This document shows, one piece after another, positions 1-8,752 of a stretch of 64,000 bases of DNA (positions within the stretch are counted from its first letter, which is position 1; the number at the start of each line of letters is the position of its first letter). The notes beneath the pieces were generated by a model. It saw only the letters and a list, made by a program, of their open reading frames with translations. It did not search any database and was not told where the DNA came from. The stretch covers positions 7,936,001 through 8,000,000 of the forward strand of contig NZ_CP077970.1 of assembly GCF_024758505.1 (NCBI RefSeq), given 5' to 3'. Origin of the DNA: Bradyrhizobium arachidis (GTDB taxonomy: Bacteria > Pseudomonadota > Alphaproteobacteria > Rhizobiales > Xanthobacteraceae). The translations under genes and the position numbers were made by a program.

Positions 1-2
1 AT

Positions 3-125
3 GCCTATGCGTTCGAGAAGCCGAAGGTGATCCGCGCCGCGATCGACCATGCCCATGTGAAGCCGGACGCGGCGATTGCCGGCGCCCGCGAGATCGCGTT
101 CTTTCCGCCGATGACCGGCGGCTGA
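3..125 (+). CDS. moaD: MoaD, molybdopterin synthase small subunit (C-terminal part only)
   Basis: Only the last 40 codons are in the window; the gene begins upstream. The frame ends in Phe-Phe-Pro-Pro-Met-Thr-Gly-Gly and a TGA. This Gly-Gly tail is the hallmark of MoaD, a ubiquitin-fold protein whose C-terminal glycine is converted to a thiocarboxylate and supplies sulfur for the dithiolene of molybdopterin. The moaE gene for the partner subunit starts 6 bases later, as expected for a moaD-moaE operon. The identification rests on the tail and the neighbour, since the N-terminal half is not visible. Confidence 0.85.
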   Translation, partial: AYAFEKPKVIRAAIDHAHVKPDAAIAGAREIAFFPPMTGG

Positions 126-131
126 CGTCGC

Positions 132-599
132 ATGGCCGCCCCCGTCACCATTCGCATCCAGGAAGACGATTTCGACGTCGCGCGCGAGATCGCGGCGCTG
201 TCGCGCGGCCGCACCGATATCGGCGCGGTCGTCAGCTTCTCGGGGATCTGCCGCCGGGACGAGGACGAGGGCAAGATCGCCGCACTGACACTCGAACATT
301 ACCCTGAAATGGCCGAGGAGGAGATCGCGCGCCATGTCGACGAGGCGCTCGCGCGCTGGCCGCTCAACGGCGTCACCGTCATTCACCGCGTCGGGCGCAT
401 TGAGCCGGGCCAGAACATCGTGCTGGTGGTGACGGCCTCGCAGCACCGGCAGGCGGCGTTCCAGGCCGCGGAGTTCCTGATGGATTATCTCAAGACCAGC
501 GCGCCGTTCTGGAAGAAGGAAGAGAGCGCGACCGGTACCGGCTGGGTCGAGGCGCATGCCCGCGACGATCAGGCCGCCGCACGCTGGACCAAATCCTGA
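132..599 (+). CDS. moaE: MoaE, molybdopterin synthase catalytic subunit
   Basis: Predicted 155-residue large subunit of molybdopterin synthase, which with MoaD converts cyclic pyranopterin monophosphate to molybdopterin in the cytoplasm. The length is typical. Visible family features are the N-terminal ALSRGRTDIGAVVSFSG strand region, the LTLEHYPEMAEEE segment and the late catalytic stretch KTSAPFWKKE, which contains the lysines that line the active site. The gene follows moaD by 6 bases, and its TGA overlaps the ATG of prmB by one base (TGATG), so the three are probably cotranscribed and translationally coupled. Confidence 0.95.
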   Translation: MAAPVTIRIQEDDFDVAREIAALSRGRTDIGAVVSFSGICRRDEDEGKIAALTLEHYPEMAEEEIARHVDEALARWPLNGVTVIHRVGRIEPGQNIVLVVTASQHRQAAFQAAEFLMDYLKTSAPFWKKEESATGTGWVEAHARDDQAAARWTKS

Positions 600-1558
600 T
601 GGCAAAAGCATCCAAAAAGTCCGCGCAGCGCCGCGCCACACCCAAGCTCGCGAAGGTCGCCGCCGGCGATCTCGTGACGCTGTTCGACTTCGTGCGCTAT
701 GCGGTGAGCCGCTTCAATGAGGCCGAGCTCGCCTTCGCGCACGGCACGACCGATCCGGTCGCTGAAGCCGCTTTTCTGGTCTGCGAAGCGCTGCACCTTC
801 ATCCCGACCAGTTCGAGATGTTTGCAAATGCCCGCGTCAGCGCGGCCGAGGCGAAGACCATCATCGGGCTGATCCACCAGCGCGTCACCACGCGCAAACC
901 GGCCGCCTATCTCGTCAACAAGATCTACATGCGCGGCCTGCCCTTCTATGTCGACGAGCGCGTGATCGTGCCGCGCTCCTTCATCGGCGAACTGCTGGAG
1001 TCGCATTTCGGCGGCGACGGCGAAGCGGGCTCGCTGATCGACGACGCCGGCGCCGTGGAGCGCGTGCTCGACCTCTGCACCGGCTCCGGCTGCCTCGCCA
1101 TCCTCGCCGCACATCATTTCCCGAACGCGCTGGTCGACGCGGTCGACATCTCCAAGGCCGCGCTCGAGGTTGCCTCACGCAACGTCGCGGAATACGGGCT
1201 TGAGGATCGCCTCACGCTCCACCGCGGCGACCTCTTTGCGTCGCTGGGCGAGGCACGCTACGACCTGATCATCTCCAACCCGCCCTATGTCGATGCCGAG
1301 GGCATGGCAGCGCTGCCGCCGGAGTGCCGGGCCGAACCAAAACTCGCTTTCGACGGCGGCGCCGACGGATTGGACGTGGTGCGCCGCATCTTGCGCGACG
1401 CGCCCGATCACCTCACGCCGGAGGGCGGGCTATTGTGCGAGATAGGCCGCGGCCGCGAGCGGATCGACGAGGCATTTCCGGAACTGCCGCTGCTCTGGCT
1501 CGACACCGAAGACAGCGAGGGCGAAGTGTTCTGGATCGCGGCAGCCGATCTCGGCTGA
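599..1558 (+). CDS. prmB: PrmB, ribosomal protein L3 N5-glutamine methyltransferase
   Basis: A 319-residue class I SAM-dependent methyltransferase. It has the glycine-rich SAM loop DLCTGSGCLAILAA (about residue 160) and the NPPYVD motif (about residue 228), which marks enzymes that methylate glutamine side-chain amides. The helical N-terminal domain and the sequence before motif I (RVIVPRSFIGELL) fit PrmB, which methylates Gln of ribosomal protein L3, better than PrmC or HemK, which act on release factors. The ATG overlaps the moaE stop codon by one base. The Lys/Arg-rich first 20 residues are probably disordered. Confidence 0.9.
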   Translation: MAKASKKSAQRRATPKLAKVAAGDLVTLFDFVRYAVSRFNEAELAFAHGTTDPVAEAAFLVCEALHLHPDQFEMFANARVSAAEAKTIIGLIHQRVTTRKPAAYLVNKIYMRGLPFYVDERVIVPRSFIGELLESHFGGDGEAGSLIDDAGAVERVLDLCTGSGCLAILAAHHFPNALVDAVDISKAALEVASRNVAEYGLEDRLTLHRGDLFASLGEARYDLIISNPPYVDAEGMAALPPECRAEPKLAFDGGADGLDVVRRILRDAPDHLTPEGGLLCEIGRGRERIDEAFPELPLLWLDTEDSEGEVFWIAAADLG

Positions 1559-1653
1559 TCCGGCAAACCTCTGATCCGATAAGCCTCCCGGAACAACTCA
1601 AACCGCGCCACGTTCATCCTCGAAGAATTTTCTTTTCGTCGGAGGATGTCCGC

Positions 1654-2241
1654 ATGCTTGCGCCATCGGGCGAATTGCTGCGCGCCGGCGTGGCACTCAA
1701 GATCAATCACCTCAAGCGCGCCACGCGATCCTATCTGCGTGACCGCGCCAGCCAAGCCGGCGGCCGGGTGACGTCTTACGCGACGGCCGCGGGGCTGTTC
1801 GCGGTTGCGGGCGTGTTCGTCCTCGCCGCCTTCTTCGTCGGGCTGATGGCGCTGTTCCGCTGGGTCGAGCTTACCTACGGGATGTTCTGGGGTTTTGGCG
1901 CCGTCGGCGCGGTGCTGCTGGTACTGGCTGCGATCCTTGCTGGTGTTGCGATGGCACAAATGAAGCGCCGGCCGAAGACCATCGTTCCGCTTGCCAGCCG
2001 CCTGCGCGTCGCGATCGCAACGCCCCGAATTCCGCGCGGTACGGTCAAGGAGGCCGTGAAGGAGGTCGCCACCACGATTCCCCTGGTGCCGCTCGCACCC
2101 GGCGAGAAGGGCCATCGCAACGGAACCTCGCGGGCGCGCGGCAACCGGCCGCTGCAGCTTGGCTTGATGCTCGCGGCCGTCGGCCTCCTGGGATTGACCG
2201 CGGCGCGCCGGCGCCGCCACAGCCGCGAATTGGACGCATGA
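1654..2241 (+). CDS. Holin-like two-TM membrane protein (Phage_holin_3_6 type)
   Basis: A 195-residue protein with a basic, amphipathic N-terminus, two adjacent hydrophobic segments (about residues 45-68 and 75-100) and a third near the C-terminus (about 170-187). This resembles the family named phage holin 3_6, which in alphaproteobacteria is a chromosomal membrane protein of unknown role; nothing suggests a phage origin. I chose the ATG at 1654 because GGAGGA lies at 1641-1646. The open frame runs further upstream but would overlap prmB. The stop overlaps the start of the YihY/BrkB gene (ATGA), so the two are coupled. Confidence 0.65.
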   Translation: MLAPSGELLRAGVALKINHLKRATRSYLRDRASQAGGRVTSYATAAGLFAVAGVFVLAAFFVGLMALFRWVELTYGMFWGFGAVGAVLLVLAAILAGVAMAQMKRRPKTIVPLASRLRVAIATPRIPRGTVKEAVKEVATTIPLVPLAPGEKGHRNGTSRARGNRPLQLGLMLAAVGLLGLTAARRRRHSRELDA

Positions 2242-3371
2242 TGACGCTGCGGCGCTCCAGCGAACTCGACAGCTGGCTCCTGGTCGCCGCCACAACCATC
2301 TTCGTGCTGACGGCCGAACGCTACTTCGGGGACTATGTCACGTCGAGATCCGGCTCCGTCGCGGCGCGCCGTAACGATGAGGGCAATTCGCCCGAGGCCA
2401 ATCCCGTGCGCGCACTCGCGCAACCCGGACATGGCCGTCGCTCGACAAGCCCATTCCATATTCCCTGGACCGGCTGGAAGGACATTCTCTGGCGCACCTA
2501 TCAGCGCATCGACGAGGACCGCCTGCTTGCAACCGCGGGCGGTGTGGTGTTCTTCGGGCTGCTCGCGGTCTTTCCCGCCGTCACCGCGCTTGTATCCTCC
2601 TATGGCCTGCTCGCGGACCCCTCGACGATATCAGCCAATCTCCAGACGCTCGCCATGATGCTGCCGGACGGCGCGTTCCAGATCGTCGAAGACCAGGTCG
2701 CGCGCGTGCTCGCCAAGGGCAACACCCAGCTTGGTGTCGCCTTCCTGTTCGGCCTCCTGCTCGCGATCTGGAGCGCCAATGCCGGCGTCAAAGCCATCAT
2801 CGACGCGCTCAACGTCGCCTATGAGGAGCGCGAGAAGCGCAGCTTCGTCCGCCTCAATCTGGTGTCGCTGGCCTTCACGATCGGCGGGATCGTGGCGCTT
2901 CTGCTGATGGTGGCGGCGGTGGTCGCCTTCCCGCTTGCGCTGAACCATCTGGGGCTGGGGCCCGAGAGCAAGCTGATCGTCGCGTTGGCGCGGTGGCCGC
3001 TTCTGTTCGTCATTTTGCTGGCGGCGCTTGCCATCCTCTACCGCTTTGCGCCAAGCCGCGACGCGCCGCGCTGGCAGTGGCTGAGCATCGGCGCATTGAC
3101 CGCCACCATCCTCTGGATCGCAGGCTCTGCGCTGTTGTCCTGGTATCTGTCGGAGTTCGCAAATTACAACGCCACCTACGGCTCGCTCGGTGCGGCGATC
3201 GGGTTGATGATGTGGATGTGGATGTCCGCGATTGTGGTCATGTTCGGGGCCGAGCTGAATTCCGAGCTCGAGCGGCAGACCTTGCGCGACACCACCACCG
3301 GGCAACCCAAGCCGCTCGGCAGCCGCGAGGCGGTCTCGGCCGATACGGTCGGCGCCGCAGCACCATCCTAA
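2238..3371 (+). CDS. YihY/BrkB family inner-membrane protein
   Basis: A 377-residue polytopic membrane protein. The core from about residue 80 onward (DRLLATAGGVVFFGLLAVFP) matches the YihY/BrkB family, once misnamed ribonuclease BN, with about six membrane helices and the typical late segment containing NATYGSLGAAIGLMMWMW and GAELNSELER. Transport substrate and function are unsettled for the family. Unusually, about 80 residues with one extra hydrophobic segment (residues 13-30) precede the core. Translation is coupled to the holin-like gene by a 4-base overlap. The TAA stop is the first three bases of a palindromic repeat element. Confidence 0.85.
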   Translation: MMTLRRSSELDSWLLVAATTIFVLTAERYFGDYVTSRSGSVAARRNDEGNSPEANPVRALAQPGHGRRSTSPFHIPWTGWKDILWRTYQRIDEDRLLATAGGVVFFGLLAVFPAVTALVSSYGLLADPSTISANLQTLAMMLPDGAFQIVEDQVARVLAKGNTQLGVAFLFGLLLAIWSANAGVKAIIDALNVAYEEREKRSFVRLNLVSLAFTIGGIVALLLMVAAVVAFPLALNHLGLGPESKLIVALARWPLLFVILLAALAILYRFAPSRDAPRWQWLSIGALTATILWIAGSALLSWYLSEFANYNATYGSLGAAIGLMMWMWMSAIVVMFGAELNSELERQTLRDTTTGQPKPLGSREAVSADTVGAAAPS

Positions 3372-3496
3372 AGCGCGATGAGTTCAGTTGATCGTCATCG
3401 CGCTTTAGCTTCTTGTTTGAGCATGATCTCCGCGCAAACGCGTTCCGCGTTTGTCGCGAGGGAAAACCGCTGCACACTTTCCGGATCATGCTCTAG
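3369..3496. repeat. Composite intergenic palindromic element
   Basis: Two nested palindromes are visible. The first has 13-base arms at 3369-3381 and 3395-3407 (TAAAGCGCGATGA and its complement). The second is bounded by GAGCATGATC at 3419-3428 and GATCATGCTC at 3484-3493. The second shares its ends and the AAAACCGCT.CACACTTT core with the element at 6083-6132, so it is a dispersed repeat family. It lies between the convergent YihY/BrkB and methyltransferase genes and may end transcription from both sides. The stop codon of the YihY/BrkB gene lies inside its left arm. Confidence 0.8.
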
Positions 3497-3547
3497 CTTC
3501 GAGATCAGGCCGGATATGCTCCGGCCTGACCCGATCTCTGCCGCGGC

Positions 3548-4390
3548 TCAGCGCTTGGTGATGACGGCTTCGAGATATTCGCTGTGCACCACCACCGTGC
3601 CGTCCTCGGCATGGTTGAACTCGCCGACCAGCGCCAGCAGGTCGCGCTTGAGCGCCGCCTGACCGTTGGCGTCAAGCGCGGCAAAGGCCTTCAGCATCGG
3701 CCCGTAAAAACTCTTGAACACGTCGAGCCAATGGTCCGGCGAGCGATAGCGGAACACGAACATGCGCGGTTCGGCTGATATTTCCGATGCGGTTCGACCG
3801 AACATCTCCTCAAGGCGCGCCTTGGTGCCCCACAAGGCCGGCGACTTCACGCCGGCGGGCGGCGGCAGGTGTTTGCCGATCGTTTTGAAGAGCTGGCCGA
3901 TAAAACCCTGCGGCGTCCAGTTCGCGAGCCCGATCTTGCCGCCCGACCTGCAGACGCGCGCCAGCTCGGACGCTGCCTTGTCCTGGTCCGGGGTGAACAT
4001 CACACCGAAGGTCGACAGCACGACGTCGAAGGTGGCATCGGCAAACGGCAGCGCTTCGGCGTCGGCCTCGCGGAATTCGATCCTGAGATGCTCGGCCGCC
4101 GCCCGCTCGCGGCCGCGTTCGAGCAGCGCCGGCACGTAGTCGGTGGAGGTCACATCGCACCAGCGGCGGGCCGCGGCCAGCGTCACATTGCCGTTGCCGG
4201 CGGCGACATCGAGCACCTTGCTGCCGGCGCGCAGATCGAGCGCCTCGCAAAGCTGTTCGCCGACGATCTGCAAGGTGGTGCCGACGACGGCATAATCGCC
4301 GGACGACCAGGCGCCATGCTGGCGCTGCTTGACGGCGGAGAGATCCGGCTGGGCTACGACGGGCTGGTTGAGGGCGGCGGATGTCGACAT
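3548..4390 (-). CDS. Class I SAM-dependent methyltransferase (UbiE/Methyltransf_11 type)
   Basis: A 280-residue cytoplasmic methyltransferase. Motif I is VLDVAAGNGNVTLAAA (about residue 60), followed by the acidic READAEALPFADATFDVV region that binds SAM in UbiE-like enzymes and a post-motif GKIGLANWTPQGF. No substrate can be inferred; this group contains ubiquinone, sterol and small-molecule methylases. I prefer the ATG at 4390 because AGGGAG lies about 8 bases before it; an in-frame ATG 24 bases upstream (4414) would place that site inside the coding region. It is transcribed divergently from the winged-helix/TPR gene across about 120 bases. Confidence 0.75.
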   Translation of the reverse strand: MSTSAALNQPVVAQPDLSAVKQRQHGAWSSGDYAVVGTTLQIVGEQLCEALDLRAGSKVLDVAAGNGNVTLAAARRWCDVTSTDYVPALLERGRERAAAEHLRIEFREADAEALPFADATFDVVLSTFGVMFTPDQDKAASELARVCRSGGKIGLANWTPQGFIGQLFKTIGKHLPPPAGVKSPALWGTKARLEEMFGRTASEISAEPRMFVFRYRSPDHWLDVFKSFYGPMLKAFAALDANGQAALKRDLLALVGEFNHAEDGTVVVHSEYLEAVITKR

Positions 4391-4510
4391 GGGCAAACTC
4401 CCTGGGTTGGACACGCCGGGACGATAGGGCGCACGCCGTCCGCTGGCCTTGAGGCCTGCGTTATTTTACGTTGAGGGCGCCTTGATTTTTGGCCGGGAGC
4501 CGAGCGACGC

Positions 4511-6070
4511 GTGGCGTTCCAGTTCGAGGATTTTGCGCTGGATTTCGAGCGCCGCGAATTGCGACGCGCAGGTACCCTCGTCGCGCTCGAGCCGCAGGTT
4601 TTCGATCTCCTGACCTATCTCGTTCGCAACCGCGATCGCGTGGTGACGCGGGACAATTTGCTCGATGCGATCTGGAACGGCCGCGTCGTCTCGGAATCGA
4701 CGCTGGCAAGCCGCATCAACGCGGCACGGCGCGCGATCAACGACACCGGCGAGGAGCAGCGGCTGATCCGCACCGTGGCCCGCAAGGGCGTCCGCTTCGT
4801 CGGCGAAGTCGTCGAAACGCCCAAGGTCCAGCCCGTGCCGCCGGCCAAGCCGGGCGACGGGACGTCGGCCGGCCTGCCGCTCCCAGATCGCCCCGCCATC
4901 GCCGTGCTGCCCTTCACCAATCTCAGCGGCGAGATCGAGCAGGACTATTTTTCGGACGGCATCAGCGAGGACATCATCACCGCGCTGTCGAAGCTGCGCT
5001 GGTTCTTCGTCATCGCCCGCAACTCCTCCTTCATCTACAAGGGCCGCGCCGTGCACCTGCGCCAGATCGCGGAGGAACTCGGGGTCCGCTACGTCGTCGA
5101 GGGCAGCGTGCGCAAGGGTGGCGAGCGCGTGCGCATCACCGCCCAGCTCAACGACGTTGCGACTGGCAGCCATCTCTGGGCCGAGCGCTACGACCGCAAG
5201 CTCGCCGACGTCTTCGCGGTGCAGGACGAGATCACCGAAGCCATCGTCGCCGCGATCGAGCCGCAGCTCTATGCGGCCGAGAATTTTCGCGCCCAGCGCA
5301 AGCCGCCGGGCAGCCTGGACGCCTGGGACCTCGTGATGCGCGCGCTGTCGCACTACTGGCGGGTGACGCGGCAGGACCATGTCGTCGCCCAGGCCCTGCT
5401 GGAAAAGGCCATCGCGCTCGACCCCGATTACGGCAAGGCGCTCGGGCTGCTCGGCACCAGTTACATGTTCGCGGCCCATATGGGCTGGATGGAGATGGCC
5501 ATGGCACTGCCGCTCGCCGAGCGCGCCGCCACGGCCGCGATCCGCGCCGACGGCGAGGATCCCTGGGCCCACAACGCGCTCGGCCACGTCCATCTGTTCG
5601 CCCGGCGGTTCGAGGATGCGCTCGCCGAGTTCCAGACCGCGTTGCGGCTCAACCCGAATTTTGCGCTGGCGCAGGGCTATCACGGCCTCGCGCTCAGCTA
5701 TTGCGGCCGCTGGCAGGATGCCGACGAGGCGGCGCGCCGCGCCATCCGCCTCAGTCCGCGCGATCCCTACGCACCGGTCTATTTCGGCATCGCCGCCTAT
5801 GCCCGCTTCCTCGGCGAGGACTATGAGGAGGCGATCCGGCTGGCCCACGAGGCGTTGCGACAACGCAGCGATTTCGTCGGCGCGCACCGGGTGCTGACGG
5901 CGGCCGCCGGTATGGCTGAAAAGACCGAGCTCGCCCGCGATGCCCTGCAGGAACTGCGGCGCGCCCAGCCCAACATCTCGCTCGGCTGGATCGCCGAGTT
6001 CATGCCGATCCGGCTTGCCGCCGATCGCGAGCGCTACCTGGAAGGTTTCCGCCGCGCGGGCCTCACGTAG
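4511..6070 (+). CDS. Winged-helix regulator with TolB-like and TPR domains
   Basis: A 519-residue protein in three parts. Residues 3-95 are an OmpR-type winged helix (ALEPQVFDLLTYLVRNRDRV, then the recognition helix region and VRTVARKGVRFVG-like end). Residues 125-255 form a TolB/FlgO-like domain (AVLPFTNLSGEIEQDYFSDG), the type often annotated as adenylate-cyclase-like. Residues 275-500 are tetratricopeptide repeats. There is no receiver domain and no membrane segment, so it is a CadC/HilA-like cytoplasmic regulator with an unknown signal. The start is GTG with GGGAG about 12 bases upstream. The target genes are unknown. Confidence 0.8.
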   Translation: MAFQFEDFALDFERRELRRAGTLVALEPQVFDLLTYLVRNRDRVVTRDNLLDAIWNGRVVSESTLASRINAARRAINDTGEEQRLIRTVARKGVRFVGEVVETPKVQPVPPAKPGDGTSAGLPLPDRPAIAVLPFTNLSGEIEQDYFSDGISEDIITALSKLRWFFVIARNSSFIYKGRAVHLRQIAEELGVRYVVEGSVRKGGERVRITAQLNDVATGSHLWAERYDRKLADVFAVQDEITEAIVAAIEPQLYAAENFRAQRKPPGSLDAWDLVMRALSHYWRVTRQDHVVAQALLEKAIALDPDYGKALGLLGTSYMFAAHMGWMEMAMALPLAERAATAAIRADGEDPWAHNALGHVHLFARRFEDALAEFQTALRLNPNFALAQGYHGLALSYCGRWQDADEAARRAIRLSPRDPYAPVYFGIAAYARFLGEDYEEAIRLAHEALRQRSDFVGAHRVLTAAAGMAEKTELARDALQELRRAQPNISLGWIAEFMPIRLAADRERYLEGFRRAGLT

Positions 6071-6082
6071 GATTCCTTGTTT

Positions 6083-6132
6083 GAGCATGATCTTTTTCGG
6101 AAAACCGCTACACACTTTTCCGGATCATGCTC
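6083..6132. repeat. Dispersed palindromic element (GAGCATGATC type)
   Basis: GAGCATGATC at 6083-6092 is mirrored by GATCATGCTC at 6123-6132, with an inner CGGAAAA/TTTTCCG pair. It shares ends and core with the second half of the element at 3369-3496. It begins 13 bases after the preceding stop codon and can fold into a hairpin in the transcript. An in-frame ATG at 6127 inside the right arm extends the next gene's reading frame but is probably not its start. Confidence 0.8.
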
Positions 6133-6201
6133 GGCGCGACGCCGCTATCCCCTCGAATCAACATTGATGTTAAGGTTGCAGCGCTTGGGGAAGCGCAAGA
6201 G

Positions 6202-7728
6202 ATGAGCACGGCTGAAGAGCCCGTGTTTTCCCGGGTGGGGCAGTCAGCACTTGAGGGCGTAGCGCGCGGCATGATTCGCATTTCGACGATCTTCATCGCC
6301 ATCTGCATGGTGCTTGTTGCCGCCTCGCTCGGCCTGGCGCTCTACTCGGTCGCCGGGATCAGCGGAACGGAATCCGCGATCGTGGCGCTGACCGCGCTGA
6401 CCTTCCTGATTCTCTACAACGCCGTCTCGATGCGCCTGCGCGACCGCAGCGACGTCGGCAGCCAGATCGCCGATCTGTCGCGCGGCACCGCCGACCTCGC
6501 CCGTCAGGTTGCCGAATTCGGCCGCAGACTGGCCGCGGTCGAGGGACGCGTGGCGTCGGCCAATTCGACCAATGCCGACCGGGTGCAGTCCGTGGTCGGC
6601 GAGATCAACGAGCTCGGCGGCCTCGTCAAGCAACTCGCCGCGACCGTGTCGGCGCATGAGGATCTGCTCACGACGACCGGCGCGCCGCAGGCGGTGGCCG
6701 CGCCGCTCGCCCAGCCCGTGGCGAATACCCCCAAGGAGCCGGCTGCTGCCGCCGAAACGAAGTCGGCCGTTCCGCAGCCGGTGCCGGCCGCAACGCCTGC
6801 CGCTCCCATCGCGGAGGCCACAGGGGCCCGCAACCAGACCCAGATGCTGGCGACCTTGCGCAGCGCCGTCGACGAGAGCCGCATCGACATCTTCCTGCAG
6901 CCGATGGTGACGCTGCCGCAGCGCAAGGTGCGCTTCTACGAGGCGGTGACGCGACTGCGCGACGAGCGCGATCAACTGATTGCCGCCGAGGAGTTCATTT
7001 CAGTTGCGGAAGCCTCCGGCCTGATCGGCCGCATCGACAACATGGTGATGCTGCGCTGCGTCCAGGTGCTGCGCCGCCTGATGGTGCGCAACAAGGATGT
7101 CGGCGTGTTCTGCAACGTCGCCGCCTCCACGCTCGGCAATTCCACGACCTTCTCGCAGTGCCTCGACTTCCTCGAAGCCAACCGGGCGCTGGCGCCGGCG
7201 CTGGTGCTCGAGTTCAAGCAGTCGACATTCCGCAATCTCGGCCCTGCCGAGACGGAGAATCTCGCAGCGCTGGCCCAGCGCGGCTTCCGCTTCTCGATCG
7301 ACCACGTCACGGATCTGCGGATCGAGCCGCGCGAGCTTGCCGACCGCGGCGTGCGCTTCATCAAGGTGCCGGCGTCGCTGCTGCTCGATCCGAGGCAGGC
7401 CTCGACCTCGGACATCCATCCCTCCGACCTCTCCGACCTGCTCGGCCGGTTCGGCATCGACCTGATCGCCGAGCGGATCGAGGGCGAGCGCGCCGTGGTC
7501 GACCTGCTCGATTATGACGTACGGTTCGGTCAGGGTTTTCTGTTCGCACCGCCCCGGCCATTGCGGCCGGAAGGGGCATCTGCTACCGCCGGGGCCCTGC
7601 CGAACCAGGCGCAGGAACCTCAAGGATCAGACCAGGGATCACATGGCTCGGGCATATCCAGCTCAGGCGAGACGGCAACCACGCCGCACCGCGCGACCGG
7701 CAACGCAGCGCTCGCGCGCCGCATCTGA
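6202..7728 (+). CDS. TipF-like membrane protein with degenerate EAL domain
   Basis: A 508-residue protein. There are two membrane helices near the N-terminus (about residues 26-48 and 57-75), a heptad-rich coiled coil (about 80-160), an Ala/Pro linker, and an EAL domain (about 215-460). The EAL catalytic signatures are eroded: EAL reads EAV, the metal-binding ExTE reads EFKQ, and DDFG reads IDHV, so phosphodiesterase activity is unlikely. This architecture matches Caulobacter TipF, a c-di-GMP-binding protein needed for flagellum assembly at the pole. I start at ATG 6202 because the upstream in-frame ATG at 6127 lies inside a dispersed palindrome. The HAD gene follows after 15 bases. Confidence 0.7.
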   Translation: MSTAEEPVFSRVGQSALEGVARGMIRISTIFIAICMVLVAASLGLALYSVAGISGTESAIVALTALTFLILYNAVSMRLRDRSDVGSQIADLSRGTADLARQVAEFGRRLAAVEGRVASANSTNADRVQSVVGEINELGGLVKQLAATVSAHEDLLTTTGAPQAVAAPLAQPVANTPKEPAAAAETKSAVPQPVPAATPAAPIAEATGARNQTQMLATLRSAVDESRIDIFLQPMVTLPQRKVRFYEAVTRLRDERDQLIAAEEFISVAEASGLIGRIDNMVMLRCVQVLRRLMVRNKDVGVFCNVAASTLGNSTTFSQCLDFLEANRALAPALVLEFKQSTFRNLGPAETENLAALAQRGFRFSIDHVTDLRIEPRELADRGVRFIKVPASLLLDPRQASTSDIHPSDLSDLLGRFGIDLIAERIEGERAVVDLLDYDVRFGQGFLFAPPRPLRPEGASATAGALPNQAQEPQGSDQGSHGSGISSSGETATTPHRATGNAALARRI

Positions 7729-7743
7729 TCGGCCGCTCGCATC

Positions 7744-8598
7744 ATGACCACGTTGCATTTCGTCGAGCGCCTGCGCGAGCTCACGAGCGGCGTGGACGTC
7801 GTGCTCAGCGACATCTGGGGCGTGGTGCATAACGGGCTCGAGTCATTTCCGGAGGCCTGCGAGGCGCTGCACACCTACCGCAGCCAGGGCGGCACGGTCA
7901 TCCTGATCACCAACGCGCCGCGTCCGGCGGATTCGGTGCAGCGGCAGTTGCGCAAGCTCGGCGTCGCTGACGAGACCTATGACGCGATCGTCTCCTCCGG
8001 AGACCTGACGCGGCTCTACGTCGCCGACCATCCCGGCCGCAAAATGTTCTGGCTCGGACCCGAGCGCGACAATTCGATCTATCGCGGCCTCAATGCGCAG
8101 CTCGCGCCGCTGGAAGAAGCCGACTACATCGTCTGCACCGGCCTCTATGACGACGAGACCGAGTCCGCGGAAGATTATCGCGGCATGATGCTCAAGGCGC
8201 GCGAGCGCAAGCTGACGCTGGTCTGCGCCAATCCCGACATCGTGGTCGAGCGCGGCGACCGGCTGATCTACTGCGCCGGCGCCATTGCCGAGCTCTATCG
8301 CGAGCTCGGCGGCGAGGTGATCTTCTACGGCAAGCCGCACCGGCCGATCTATGAGCGCGCGATGGCGCTTGCCGGCGAGCGGCAGGGCCATACGATCGAT
8401 CGCAAGCGCGTGCTGGCGATCGGCGATTCTGTCCGCACCGATCTCACCGGCGCACGCGAATTCGGCATCGACTGCCTGTTCGTGACCCGCGGCATCCATT
8501 CGGAGGAATTCGAAGGCCTCGACCAGCTCGACCCGGCCTCCGTGATGGAATTGTTCGGCCATCCGCCGAAGGCGCTGATCCGCGAATTGAAGTGGTGA
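7744..8598 (+). CDS. HAD-superfamily class IIA hydrolase (TIGR01459 type)
   Basis: A 284-residue HAD phosphatase. Motif I is DIWGVVHNG (about residue 23, nucleophile and acid/base positions D and W), a variant with Trp where most HAD enzymes have Asp or Tyr at +2. The sequence ILITNAPRP is motif II and AIGDSVRTDLTGA is motif IV. The order of motifs and the capped layout match the NagD-like class IIA enzymes of the TIGR01459 group found in alphaproteobacteria. The substrate is unknown. Missing the second aspartate makes classical phosphatase chemistry uncertain. It lies 15 bases after the TipF-like gene and is likely cotranscribed with it. Confidence 0.75.
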   Translation: MTTLHFVERLRELTSGVDVVLSDIWGVVHNGLESFPEACEALHTYRSQGGTVILITNAPRPADSVQRQLRKLGVADETYDAIVSSGDLTRLYVADHPGRKMFWLGPERDNSIYRGLNAQLAPLEEADYIVCTGLYDDETESAEDYRGMMLKARERKLTLVCANPDIVVERGDRLIYCAGAIAELYRELGGEVIFYGKPHRPIYERAMALAGERQGHTIDRKRVLAIGDSVRTDLTGAREFGIDCLFVTRGIHSEEFEGLDQLDPASVMELFGHPPKALIRELKW

Positions 8599-8607
8599 CG
8601 CCCGACC

Positions 8608-8685
8608 GTCATTCCGGGGCGCGTCGAAGACGCGAACCGGAATCTCGAGATTCCGGGTTCGCCCTTCGGGCGACCCGGAATGACG
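8608..8685. repeat. Dispersed palindrome, GTCATTCCGGGG type, copy A
   Basis: The element opens with GTCATTCCGGGGCGCG and closes with CCCGGAATGACG, with internal smaller inverted repeats around TCTCGAGA and CCCTTCGGG. Three related copies lie at 28343-28451, 29823-29926 and 56013-56093. All four are intergenic. Confidence 0.85.
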
Positions 8686-8696
8686 AGTTCAACGCA

Positions 8697-8723
8697 GAAA
8701 GCCCGGGCCAAGCCCGGGCTTTC
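8697..8723 (-). terminator. Hairpin terminator after cheY
   Basis: A perfect 12-base stem (GAAAGCCCGGGC at 8697-8708 and its complement at 8712-8723) with a 3-base loop lies 30 bases beyond the cheY stop codon. On the minus strand it ends in CTTTCTGC, a short T-rich tail. It could also stop readthrough from the HAD gene on the other strand. Confidence 0.7.
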
Positions 8724-8752
8724 CGAATTCATCCGATGGCTTCGATGCGCGC

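Noticed and set aside
1324..1653. N-terminal extension of the holin-like gene into prmB
   Set aside because: It overlaps prmB in another frame and a good ribosome-binding site sits before ATG 1654.
1654..2241. Holin-like gene as a sign of a prophage
   Set aside because: No other phage genes are near and the family is a common chromosomal membrane protein in this group.
4466..6115. A 549-codon open frame antisense to the winged-helix/TPR gene
   Set aside because: High GC gives long stop-free antisense frames here. The sense protein has three recognisable domains and the antisense product has none.
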